A DNA stretch of 64,000 bases, taken from contig JBLDXI010000021.1 of NCBI GenBank assembly GCA_047495785.1, positions 1,984,001 to 2,048,000 on the forward strand, read 5' to 3'. Within the stretch, counting starts at the first letter, position 1, and every line of letters starts with the position of its first letter. The notes below the pieces were generated by a model that did no database searches, was not told the origin of the DNA, and worked only from the letters and a program-made list of their open reading frames with translations. Below are positions 12,221 to 22,531 of this stretch, piece by piece. The DNA is from Lepidodermella squamata. Taxonomy: Eukaryota; Gastrotricha. Made by a program: the position numbers and the translations under genes.

Positions 12221-13026
12221 ATATATATATTGCGACTCTTTTACCTAAAATTGTTAAACCTCTACCTCAAGCAACGCACGCTAAATTTGTACATTGTATT
12301 TGTAAAAACACCTCTTATATTTGAGGAGAAAAATGTGATGCTATCAATTTCCTATTTCTTATAATTCTTAACATCTACCTACCTCAAATTTCTCGCTTTT
12401 TTGCATATACATGAACTTATTTATGGGACACCATGTCAAATAATATTAGGTATATACTTTTCTAAAAATTGTAGTATTTAGCCGTTCGCTCCATCTTCGA
12501 ATCATGCTGCCTGTTCGTTAATCTTGTTCCTGTATTTCACGGCTGTCTCGTTTCGCTTGACTCGTTTTAGAAAAAATACGTGTATTTTCTTGATTTGTGC
12601 CCTTATTTCTTCATATATATTATTTGTACAGATGATATGTAACGATAATTGAGCTTTATTTGACGGTCTTGTCTCGAAAATGCACCTAAAAAAATGGAAA
12701 GTATGATTTTATCTGTTGTGTAAATATTCAAATATCGCTGTTCATGAGTCAACTCAATTCTTGATATTGAAGAAAAAATATGGTTTTTACTGTGAAGAAT
12801 AAAACGCGTATTGCGTTCCGAAAGGATTTCTTGTCATTTTAAAAAACCTGCTTGGAGTAAGGCGATTTAGCTGTGTTTCGGATCATCAGGAGTCAGGAGT
12901 AAAGGGGGAAATTGAGAGACCAGCATATTGCCATTCGCTCAAATATATGTTCGCAAAAATCATTCGATTTCCTTGAAACAGTTTTCCTGCAGATCCAAGT
13001 GAGAAATTAAAGAACGTTTGATCGAT
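12221..13026. other. 3' flank of the polytopic gene
   Basis: AT-rich non-coding DNA between the stop codon at 12220 and the inverted repeat. AATAAA at 12798-12803 is a likely polyadenylation signal for the plus-strand gene. No other feature is supported. Confidence 0.5.
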
Positions 13027-13511
13027 GGTTCAGAAAATATCGTGAATATTAAGGTGGTTTAGAGAACAGTTTAATTATTTTGTCGCTGTTCGCGCAGAAG
13101 TGATCAATTAGGAACACATATTCTGCGGACAGGTGGAAAATACCTTCAGCTCAGACCTCGAACCAGGCTTGTTCAGAAGGTTCGCTGATCTTCAAAGTCA
13201 TCACCACGTTTGATCTGGCATCTCATTTTATTAATTTTATTCCAGCAAATTAAAGCTTAAATTCCGAGGATAATACAACGATCAAAGATGACTGAAACAA
13301 ACTACGCATTTCGAATTTCCCCCATTACTGGTAGCATCATCGATAAGGACGAAGTGCATGAAACAAATAGACAAATAAAAGACAAAATTTCCCTGCGCAT
13401 GACAGGATCGTCCTTGACTATTACAATGATCAGAACAGCGGCAAGTACGGTGGTTGCAGCGTTGGCTAAACCCGCGCGAACGTATGACAACTCTGGGAAA
13501 ACAATCGTGAT
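13027..13511 (-). repeat. 485-bp inverted duplicate, source copy (copy B)
   Basis: Mirror of 9601-10085. On the minus strand it is continuous with the receptor coding sequence (RLGITIVFPEL reads straight through 13511), so this is the original and the left copy is derived. The interval between the two arms is 2,941 bp. Confidence 0.9.
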
Positions 13512-15695
13512 TCCCAACCTGTGTCCCAACCGATAAGCGTAGTAGCAGCCGATGAACAGCAAGACGCAATGAAAACACGTTAGAGCAGATATCAACTCCT
13601 GGAATGACGTTGTCCCACAATCGTAAGCATCAATCCTCAGAAGAATGTCTTCGTCGTAGTCATAAGACTCTGCAAGTGTTGTCAGATAACAGACAACACC
13701 ATTAACAGCGAGCAAAATAACACAGAGGAGTAGCTCGAGAAGCGTTAGCGACAGAGCTAATTTGATGCTTAGCCTATCGATTTTCTCCCAGCGTATCTTG
13801 CCAAAGGCGACAATCGTCGCCACGCTCGACGCCCTCTTATCGTTTGAGAACATCAGGTTATTTATAGCGAGCGAGGAAATCTGTCCAGGAATTTGACCGA
13901 TATTAACGCTGGAGACGCGCCTGACTTCGAAATGAGCAACAGAGGGCTTGCGGCTGATGTTCGACGAACTTTTCAAGCTCGGCAACTCATTTTTGACATT
14001 CTGCCACAGGTAGAAGACATATACCGCCAAACTGAAGTGTACGAACGCCAAGCCAGTCACAGTTAGGAGAAACTGAGCCGTCCATAACGCTTCGTTCAGT
14101 TGCAGAACGAAAGATACGGAGGCAGAATTCAGCAGTAAAGCTCCTATAAGACCAATCATTTTCCACTTGATTTTAGCCTTGTCCAATAGATGTTTAACCC
14201 ACACTGCAAATACCACAGCCGCAAGACCCGCAAGTTGGAATAATGATGAAACGACCGCAATTGTTATTACAAGAATTACGAAAATCTGACTTGGTTGCTT
14301 TGTAACTTGAACATACAGCTGTTGATCTCTTGGCGGCGCTCCTGCTGCGAAGCTGTAAGGTTGATCCCCAACTTGCGTAGTCTCGTAGTCGTCGAAATTA
14401 TTGCCACTAGCATTTGACCTCAATTTAATGGCGTAGATTGTCTTTTGCCCGACAGGTGGAGTGAAGGACAGAACGGTTTGAATATCGTTGTCTACCTCAG
14501 CTGTTGGACCGTAGAAAATCCTACCAACCCGAAGGCCCATGATATCAAGCTGCCTCATCGAATCATTGACAACTTTCATAACTAATTTCGCCTGAGAGGG
14601 CATATCTCGCAAGGATATATTCCAATCTCTGCGAAGTTTTTTCTCAGCTGCGTCCAATGCGAAAATTCCACTGATAATGGCATCGTAGAACAAATAGCGC
14701 ATGAAGAACTCTGGCGATTGCCTAAGTTGAGGCTTGGCTGAAATCAAAGCTTTGTCGAGTTGGACGTTCGTCAAGCCAAAAGATGAGTTTATCGGTTGAT
14801 CGCTGAATTGCTGTTGAGTAATGAATAGGCAATATTTCATAGCTTCAACTATGACGTCTCGGCGGCAACCTGGAACAGGTTCCAGAGGAATGTTACCTAC
14901 ATCGGCGAAATTATTGCCGTTAGTTATCAATATATACTTCGGCGAAATCATATCTTGCTGACTTAGCTCGCAGATGAATGACCAAAGCAAGGGCCTATTT
15001 GACGCCGCGAATAGGATGATTATCCTGATATCACGCTCTTTCAGAAAGCCGACAGTTTCCGGAGTGACCTGCATGATGACGTCGAAAACAGGAACTGCGA
15101 TTCCAGCTTCCAGCGCCACCTTATTTATCTGAATTGCCGTTGTGTAGTCATTGATATTGATAGCCGAACTTATCAAGCCGATACGCTGCCATTTTCCCAT
15201 GTCTTTGACAAATCGAATGATTCCGATAGCCGGTGATCTACCAGTTGATAGTGTTAGATACAGATTTGGGTACATCTTTCGGTCTGTCAGCAAGGAAGCA
15301 GCGCAGCCTAGACTCAGCGAGACCAAATTAAGGTGCTGAAGCATTGGCCCAGCTGCTTTGCATCCATTCGAGAGGCTTGGGCCCAGGACAAGGGGAGACA
15401 TAACGGTCGATTTTCTCGATATATCCGCATAGCCGAAAATTTGCCGAACCGCGAATGACCCAACAGGTCCTTCATCCAACATGGTCAGCTTCACATCATA
15501 ATCGGGTAGAATGTCGGTTCGGTTATTCAACATGCTGGAAATGAGGTCTGCTAACTCACGGAATGTGCTCGCCCCTGTCGCCATTGGAATTGGTGCTACA
15601 GCGGGCACTTCAAGCAAATACTGCTTGCTTTCAAATGGTTCGATGATGGTGCAAACCACCAGTAGAAAATTTAACATCTTTCCTTCAGCAGACAT
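13302..15695 (-). CDS. GABA-B-like class C receptor, intronless
   Basis: A single uninterrupted frame of about 797 residues. MLNFLLVVCTIIEPFES forms the signal peptide shortly after the ATG at 15695 (an in-frame GTG/TTG-type extension further 5' is unlikely to be used). Residues about 25-450 form a Venus-flytrap ligand-binding region (e.g. VMSPLVLGPSLSNGCKAAGP, YILITNGNNFADV, GCRRDVIVEAMKYC). Seven hydrophobic segments follow from about residue 470 (IFVILVITIAVVSSLFQLAG) to the end. The arrangement matches metabotropic GABA-B-type receptors, which couple to Gi/o at the plasma membrane. The tail is only about six residues after TM7, with no coiled coil, so partner pairing may differ from classical GABA-B subunits. 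Absence of introns is unusual here and could mark a retrocopy. Two AATAAA signals lie downstream near 13236 and 13227. Confidence 0.75.
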   Translation of the reverse strand: MSAEGKMLNFLLVVCTIIEPFESKQYLLEVPAVAPIPMATGASTFRELADLISSMLNNRTDILPDYDVKLTMLDEGPVGSFAVRQIFGYADISRKSTVMSPLVLGPSLSNGCKAAGPMLQHLNLVSLSLGCAASLLTDRKMYPNLYLTLSTGRSPAIGIIRFVKDMGKWQRIGLISSAININDYTTAIQINKVALEAGIAVPVFDVIMQVTPETVGFLKERDIRIIILFAASNRPLLWSFICELSQQDMISPKYILITNGNNFADVGNIPLEPVPGCRRDVIVEAMKYCLFITQQQFSDQPINSSFGLTNVQLDKALISAKPQLRQSPEFFMRYLFYDAIISGIFALDAAEKKLRRDWNISLRDMPSQAKLVMKVVNDSMRQLDIMGLRVGRIFYGPTAEVDNDIQTVLSFTPPVGQKTIYAIKLRSNASGNNFDDYETTQVGDQPYSFAAGAPPRDQQLYVQVTKQPSQIFVILVITIAVVSSLFQLAGLAAVVFAVWVKHLLDKAKIKWKMIGLIGALLLNSASVSFVLQLNEALWTAQFLLTVTGLAFVHFSLAVYVFYLWQNVKNELPSLKSSSNISRKPSVAHFEVRRVSSVNIGQIPGQISSLAINNLMFSNDKRASSVATIVAFGKIRWEKIDRLSIKLALSLTLLELLLCVILLAVNGVVCYLTTLAESYDYDEDILLRIDAYDCGTTSFQELISALTCFHCVLLFIGCYYAYRLGHRLGITIVFPELSYVRAGLANAATTVLAAVLIIVIVKDDPVMRREILSFICLFVSCTSSLSMMLPVMGEIRNA

Positions 15696-16077
15696 CTTGG
15701 TTTTTAATAGAAATAATTTAACTTGAGGTTTGAGTTGAAGGCTCGCCCTTTGACAAATGATCATGTGCGGATATCAAATATCTCATTCGAAGTTGCGTAG
15801 GAATAAATTGGTGTTCATCCAAATCATGTGAAATTGGCAATATCAACCACCAGAGGTCGATTATATACTCATTTGTCTTGCTCAAGATTAACGATCAGTC
15901 TGAACTTATTAAAAAATGTTCATTTTATTTTGCGAAATATGTCTGCTGAGATGCAACAACGCGCGCGAGTAATAAAACGGCAATAATAATTATAGTTGAT
16001 GAATAAACAAATTGTTTGTGCGTAGAAAATGAGAAGCCGAAAACAACGTTCTAACGATTTAAAATTTAATCACCGCT

Positions 16078-18365
16078 CTAGTCAATAGGCAGCTTGGCCG
16101 ATTTCGGTGAGTGATGACCACTGCTCGAGCTCGAATGGCTGTGAAGCCGCGCCACGCCTCGTTGAATCCAGCTGGGTGACACCGATTGCTGCGGGTTTTG
16201 AGAGACATTTGAGACAGATCGAGCCATCAAACGATTTGCCCGGCCGACCAGAGGGCTGCGGTCTGAATCACCGCCAGGCATGGGTTCATCACTCGGGGCG
16301 TTGATGACAACTGAAATTCGCGTGAGATCTGAATAGCCGGGCGGTGAGTTGAACTTGCGGGCATTCAACCGTGGCACAACGACGTAGGTTTCCTCGCCTT
16401 CTTCCGTAAAATCTTCATTGCAATGTAGCAGCGTGTTGTTGGCTGAGTCTACCGTGAAACTGATGTTAGCGCCACCCATCGCTTGCAGGTACTTCGGCGG
16501 TACCATCTCGTGCAAACTCGCGCCTTCCAGCGAGCATTCAGGACTGCCGCTGTGCGCGTTCGATAACGCGATCGACATCGTTGACGATTGGTAGTAAGCG
16601 CCGTTGGTGATGGTCGATAGACCGTTGGCATGGCTGCGACCAGTTATCTGGTTCATCCCGTTATTGTAACTACGATGACCAGCCAGTTCCAAGGTTCCTA
16701 TAGGTGGAGAAGGAGAAATAAAATGTAATAGCAATACTAGAGAAATTGTAGACCTAAATCCTAAATCCACGCCAATGAAATTTGAATTAAAAAATCACCC
16801 CACATAGTGCAGAGAACGAGTTTGCCAAAATCCGTTAGGTTCCGAAGCTTTTAACGAGTCATCAATTAGTTCAGAATACTAGTTTTCGTTCAACTCTACA
16901 GCTTGAGTCCCTTAAGGGTTATTTTCTTGATATCCCTGTAGTTTCTATGGAGTTGTTTCAGAGTTGGCCCCGGGTCCAAAAAGTCGGACCCAAACCCAAC
17001 CCGGGCCCGACCCAACCCAGGCGGGTCGACCCACGGGTCATTAACTACAAAAAGCTATAAATATGCCAACGCAATTGCCGGTTACAGTCGCTCAGGGTGC
17101 GAAGTACAGGGGTGCTGGGGTGTCGCGACACCCCAGCTCCGGGACTCTAACCGATGGGGGCTTTGGTTTCTTTGGCTGGGCCTTAGAAAACAAATAGAAA
17201 ACACCTCAGCCCTCGGATCCTACTTCGCACTTAGCAGTCGTTTCATTTTCCGTGATCGCCGCTTTGGCCACAGGCTTACTGTTAGTCTCATGTAAGATAG
17301 TTTCTAGAAAGGCACTCTTTTGCGGCAAAATCAGACTCAAAAGTCTAACCCCTTGTGCCCTCAAATAGATACACCCTCAGAAAAAGAGGCAAACCCGCGG
17401 GTCTAAGGAAGGAGACCCGGACCCGGCCCGACCCGGGGCCAACTCTGAGTTGTTTCTGTTTAGATAATAGGACAAAGAATCGGGGCAAACTGACACAAGT
17501 TCAAGCCCATTCGAACTCTGGAAACAATTCTGACAGTTGGCAAAGTTCAGTTTAAGGCCAACCCAGTGTCGAATAATTTCCAATTTTTGGCTATCGAAAA
17601 GGTTTCCCCGAGAATAACAAAAAAATGTGCAATAAATTAATTTCCCAACTGGTATGGTAATCCTATAAAATGAGAACTATATAATGTTATGGGAACTCAG
17701 AAATTCATACAAATCCAGCGCAACTAGGTTCGATCTTTGATTACGCTAGCCGATACGGTATAATGGACAATTTCTTTCAGCATACGATGCATTTGTGAAG
17801 GTCTATACCGGTTGAAAAATGAACCTGTGCTAGAAGTAAGCGAAGACTGATAGTTGTTCCCACCGCCGTGTCGCTGACAGAAACAGTAGACGAGCACCCA
17901 TGCGACATAAGCGAAGACGGTGAGGCCGAGAATCGCAACGTAGATCGGCCACTCGTCCGCGTATTCGCCGCCATAGCCGATGCCGCCGCCGCCGCTTCCT
18001 GACATATGGCTATTGCCATGCGATGTGCCGTTGGTCAGTGCGATCAAAAGATGCGGTGGCTTCCTAGTTCCGTTCCGACTCGACGAAGCTGTTTTGTTGC
18101 TTCGAGCGGCCTGAGACCTCTTCGCCGGTGTTGTAGCCGTCAAATTCGTACTGCTATTGAAAGCTGGCGATGAAGTACTGATTATGTCAGCGAATTCAGT
18201 AGAGTTCGACAGGCTGGTAGTTGAACTGGTTGAATCGCTTGCGGCATCAAGTGAAGCCACCGAATCGTAGAAAGCCGTTAAAATCGTTAAAATAAAAATA
18301 AGCTTTGCAACAAGTAAAAGCGGTTGAGAATGGCGAATTCCCATCGATGAGGCCATTCGATTCAT
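16078..18365 (-). CDS. type I membrane protein with PPxY motifs (paralogue 1)
   Basis: Two exons (18365-17786 and 16697-16078) join in phase (C|GA) to give 399 residues. The N-terminus has a hydrophobic signal (LLLVAKLIFILTILTAFYD). The extracellular part is Ser/Thr-rich with about six N-glycosylation sites, then Gly-rich. One membrane span lies at about residues 140-163 (EWPIYVAILGLTVFAYVAWV). The cytoplasmic part is about 230 residues with PPKY (about 260-263) and PPGY (about 312-315), motifs known to bind WW domains of NEDD4-type ubiquitin ligases. The 1,088-nt intron holds a hAT MITE. The gene at 19490-20152 shares the span (WPIY..), the phase-1 intron after it and a PPxY motif. Family not recognised; membrane adaptor role is inference. 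Confidence 0.7.
16951..17455. mobile_element. hAT-type MITE (element 16959-17447) with 8-bp target duplication
   Basis: A 489-bp element with perfect 18-bp terminal inverted repeats (CAGAGTTGGCCCCGGGTC), flanked by AGTTGTTT at 16951-16958 and 17448-17455. An 8-bp duplication with CAG-starting ends is the hAT hallmark. No coding capacity is visible, so it is a non-autonomous miniature element. Subterminal DNA is dominated by GGGTC/GACCC-type repeats on both sides. It sits in the intron of the minus-strand membrane-protein gene. Confidence 0.85.
17114..17137. repeat. 24-bp perfect palindrome inside the MITE
   Basis: Two 12-base half-sites (GCTGGGGTGTCG and its complement) with no spacer. Flanking it, TGCGAAGTA at about 17098 is mirrored by TACTTCGCA at about 17220, so the core of the MITE has a second, nested inverted repeat of about 135 bp. 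Confidence 0.8.
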
Positions 18366-19489
18366 GTCGTATTAAAATAATAATGATTCTGGTATCAAAG
18401 CGGCCAGCTCAGAAGGTGCGTTTGAATGTAGTTGTAGTTTTGTGTGTCAGTGTCAACGCGGCCGTAGAGCTAGCTGTTCGCACGTCAAGTCCGATTAAAT
18501 TGTTGTTAGATAGAGATGTGTTTCAGAGAAGTGTTTCGAATATTTGAACATCATGCTCAGCAAATAGAAAGTTTTGAATTTTATGAATGGTTGTAGAACA
18601 TATGCGGCGCGTGCTTGAAATATGTTGGCACGTGTGACAACTACAAAGCGTCTTTTGGTATCAATTTCCATCTCGGTCATTTTAAGCCATTCAGACAGGG
18701 TTGTAGTAGGAGAGGTGAAAAAACCTCAACTTCAAGTAAATCAAAACCATTTACATTCAACAGAAATTAGGTATCCAATTGAATCGTATCAAAAAGGATC
18801 GAACCGAGCATATAGTCTGCTTTGGGCGTAACAAAGTATGCCCACAGTTGAGATCTGGTAAACAGAAAAAGATTTACTTGAATCAGGCCCATTCAGCCCG
18901 TTCCGAGTCCATAGAAATACGAGAGTAAGAAAATATTATGATTCGAATTTTCGATCAACATTCCATTTTCCTCAACCAAAAAAGTTTTTATTATTGAATT
19001 TTGGCAAGGCTATTTGCATTTTTTCCCACGGATTGTCAATAAATAAGTTATTTTATGAGGATATTTAAATTACCTATGACGCAGGAGAAAATAGCATCCC
19101 AGGCCTGCATCGATTTTTGATGCACCTGATGTGTTTTGGTCATTCAAAACATCGGAGAAAAAGCCCAATCCGTTTTTTATTGGCGTTGTGTAAATCAATA
19201 TTTGTAAATAATAATGATATCGATAATTGAGGAACATCTGCACCTGCCGCCGCACCCCGATAGAACATTCCGCTGTTTTTATATGCGATAAAAAATTACA
19301 CCACCAGAAGAGTATATAGTATAGTCATGCGGCGTCTCTCTGTGTATTCACGAGTTTCTTCTAGTATTTATACTGCACGGCGTCTTTGTTGGCTCTCGAT
19401 TTCCGCTGTCAATTCTGCTTGACTGCAAAGTCGATTGTCGAGTTGACGGCTTATATTAGTTATTATATTACTCGCTTTACTGATTTTTC
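18366..19489. other. intergenic between the two membrane-protein paralogues
   Basis: AT-rich, no supported exon. It contains the presumed promoter of the minus-strand gene starting at 18365 and the 3' flank of the next one. No repeat or RNA gene was seen. Confidence 0.5.
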
Positions 19490-20152
19490 TCACTGACCGT
19501 AAGGCGGCGGCATGTCGTCAAGGTGAAACACGACGTATTTCAGGGAACAATCCGGGCGGACGGTAATCGAATAATTGAAAGGCGAAGCAGTAGTCACGCA
19601 ACCGTTTCGCCTGTGATTACTGCTGCTGGGGCATAAATTTCCGGTAGGAGCTACTTGGTTTGATAGCCCAGCCAAACCTATAGTTGAGTTGAATTTCAGC
19701 CCATTGTTATATTATATTTGATAAAATCGTGATTTTTCTCTGAATTTTTCGAACGTGTGAGTAGCCAACCTGAAGTAGGATGTCGCGCGGTGCCAGTTGA
19801 ACGGCACAGGAAACAAGACGCTGCGACTAGAAAAAATGTGAAGGCGGCGACAGCTAGGTAAATAGGCCAGTTTTTCCCGAAATTAGCTCCTCCTCCTGAG
19901 GGATTTTCGCAACTGTCTGACGCCGAGCAAGGCGCCGTGCGATTTCCATTTTCGATCAATAAATCTTGAAAATTAGCTTCGATATTAAAATCGGCTTTGC
20001 TGGCCGCTAGCAGGCTTGTCGCAACCACTGCGATAACAAGATGAGCCGGATTAATTTTCTAAAATACACAGGCCTCAGTTGAACACAATTTCGCATCAAA
20101 TTGCATTTCCCCAAATAAAAAATATATACGAAAAACTAACCGTTAATGTCAT
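19490..20152 (-). CDS. type I membrane protein with C-terminal PPPY (paralogue 2)
   Basis: Three exons: a 12-nt first exon encoding MTLT (20152-20141), then 20058-19770 and 19677-19490; all phases agree, giving 162 residues. The signal peptide is KINPAHLVIAVVATSLLAAS. The short ectodomain has two cysteines (APC, DSC) and an NRT glycosylation site. One span lies at about residues 68-89 (WPIYLAVAAFTFFLVAA). The cytoplasmic tail ends MPPPYGQ, a WW-binding PPxY motif. It matches the gene at 16078-18365 in span, intron position and phase, and PPxY presence, so the two are probably tandem duplicates that diverged strongly. Family not recognised. Confidence 0.65.
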
Positions 20153-21408
20153 TTATCCACGGAACAGCTCGCGAAATATAAGTAAAATCAATAAAATAAT
20201 AGGCCGACCACTTCCGTTCGTTTTCTTGCAGCGAATTGTAAAGTATTATCGCTACTCAGCCAGCATTCTCAGAATATCTTGAATCTCTAGACATCTAGCA
20301 CGTACCCTGCGCCATGAGGAATACTGAGCCAGCTTTTATTCCTTGCTACGACCACGCTACAATAAGCAGGGCGAGAGGCGAAGAAATTCAAGTATAATTC
20401 TCTTTAGAAGTATACACTGCGATCGCGGAATTAACTAATTTTCCATACATACAAGACTTGTTCCGAAAAATATCTGTTTAATTTTGCTAAATCCTCTCTA
20501 CATCGACCACCTCTTACGGCTATTTTAGATTAACTAGGATCAATGTTTGACTGATTTTGTAAGATCCCAGACGTCTGCTTGTAGATCACGTGGTCTAAAT
20601 CGATTAATACTTTTATCGCTGTGACGTTGATCGCTGATACCCAAGTGATGGGTAGATCAAGCTTTGCGGCATCAGGTGATTCCATAAAGTGTCGCTAAAC
20701 TAGGAATATACATACAGTCTAATCGCATACAACACTCTCCATTAATAAGATTTCAAAAATTCGAAGCTGCTATATATATATATATAAACTTATATATAGG
20801 CTTCATGTTTCAACCGAGTCTTCTCTCGCTCAAAATCAGGTTAATAAGTTTCCAGCTCAAGCATAGTAATTCAATTCAGGATTTCGATAATCTTAATAAT
20901 ATCAGCTTTTAACTGTGCAGAGGGCGACGCTCTTTTTGCGGAATATATGCACGAAGCCTATAGCGATATGAGCATTGTATAAAAAATAGGCGATGCATAT
21001 GGGTATTTTTTACGTTATCCGCGGCGCCATCCTCGAATCATTTTGCATTACGCGCCATTTAGCAATATCAATATTCTTCTGATGACTTTTCAAACTCAAT
21101 TTCATCCTCTTTACTGTCTGCAATAAGATTCCCAACGGAACTGTGTATCAATATATGTTTTTATGCGATTTGCCGCGACGTACACTCGACGCATATAAGA
21201 AAAACTCTTCAGCGTGCAAATTCATTTTTCGACAATTTTGTTGCTTGTATTCCCAGAACAAGGTTCGCAAAATCGTTTTTGTTAAAAGCTTCACGAATCA
21301 TTATGTCATCCTGGTCACCGCCTAGAATGTTATAATATTCATCTCGGCTTGCAACCTCGGCTAAATTCTGCTTCTTGGCTATAAGGAACGTCCTTATATA
21401 ACGAAAAA
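20153..21408. other. intergenic, with (AT)n tract
   Basis: No supported gene. A TA dinucleotide run lies near 20771-20786. The region separates divergent genes (minus at 20152, plus at 21409), so it must contain both promoters, but I cannot pick out defined sites. Confidence 0.5.
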
Positions 21409-22531
21409 ATGTCCAAGTCTAAAAGTGCCCCTCTTGATCTCAAATCGACAAGTCTGCTTACCGAGCTCGTTTCTGGTACACCTGACGTATTGGTTGTGCC
21501 GCTGTCCATAGACGAAGCCCGTCTACTTCGCTCAAGCTTCATGCGCATAACCGAGCGACTTGAAGACATCGGCACCGCCAGCTTTAGCGAGTAAGTCTGA
21601 AATTATATTCGATAATTAATCAAAGTGATTTGACGGTGGTGTTAATTAAATTAAGGCTGTTTCAACATCATCCGGAGGCCCTTCGAATTTTTGTATCAAA
21701 TCGCGTATTTCCGGAAAGTCTCACCGAAGTGCAATACAGTTGGGAACTCAAAGCTCACGCTCTACGTGTTATGCACACCTTCGAAAAAATCATCAACCGG
21801 GTGGACAAACCGTCAACGATCTGGTCTGCCATGATCTCGGTGCGTCAACCTAGGCAATTCGAAATAACATTCGCCGCTTAATTGAATTATAATTACAGGA
21901 TATTGGTTGCCGGCATGCTGCTTATAACGCCAAACCAGCTTATTTGCCGGTATTAGTCGCTGCCTTTAGACACGCCTTCTTCGGTGAATTCACAAAACTC
22001 GGCATTCTAACGCCAGAGCTAGCTGGTGTTTGGTACAAGCTGTTCAACAACATGACAGTCTTGATGACGGCCGCTGTGGTTGCCTCCTTCATCGACAGCT
22101 ATGCTGATTACAAACAAAACCCAGATAATTTGCCGGCTTGGTTAAAGATGCAAGCTAACAGTACGCCTTTCGTAAATAGCCACCCTTCTGTTGTACCAAC
22201 ACCCTCACTAGCAAGCAACAGCTCTCAGGTTCAAAATTCGCCAAATCCGGCTCGTGATAAGCTTTCGAACGGCCCTGCGGAGAGCAGCAGCCAACACCGG
22301 GAGAAGAGCCATCATAAAAAGTGCCCTCATCGAATGAACAGTGGCAACAGCCAGCAGCAATCTAGCGAAGAACCAGGTGATTCGGGCTCGGCAACACCGA
22401 AGCGCGATAACTCGTGGAAGTTGAAGCAGAAATTTTCAGAAATGTTATCGCTACCGAGTGCTGGAAAGCCATCGAAGAAGAGCGACGAAGCTCATTCATC
22501 GAGCGAAGATGTCCAAATTATTCACATCTAG
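21409..22531 (+). CDS. globin with long polar C-terminal tail
   Basis: Exons 21409-21590, 21656-21839 and 21899-22531 join in phase to 332 residues. The globin fold runs from about residue 25 to 180: LFQHHPEALRIFVSN (C/CD region with the conserved Phe), KAHALRVMHTFEKI (helix E, probable distal His), GCRHAAYNAKPAYLPVLVAA (helix F, probable proximal His in CRHAA) and FINAL helices around FNNMTVLMTAAVVASF. Globins bind haem and O2 or act in redox/sensor roles in cytoplasm. The last 140 or so residues are Ser/Lys/Gln-rich, ending with LKQKFSEMLSLPS, with no known domain. No signal peptide; a neuroglobin-like or nematode-type neuronal globin is plausible. Confidence 0.8.
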
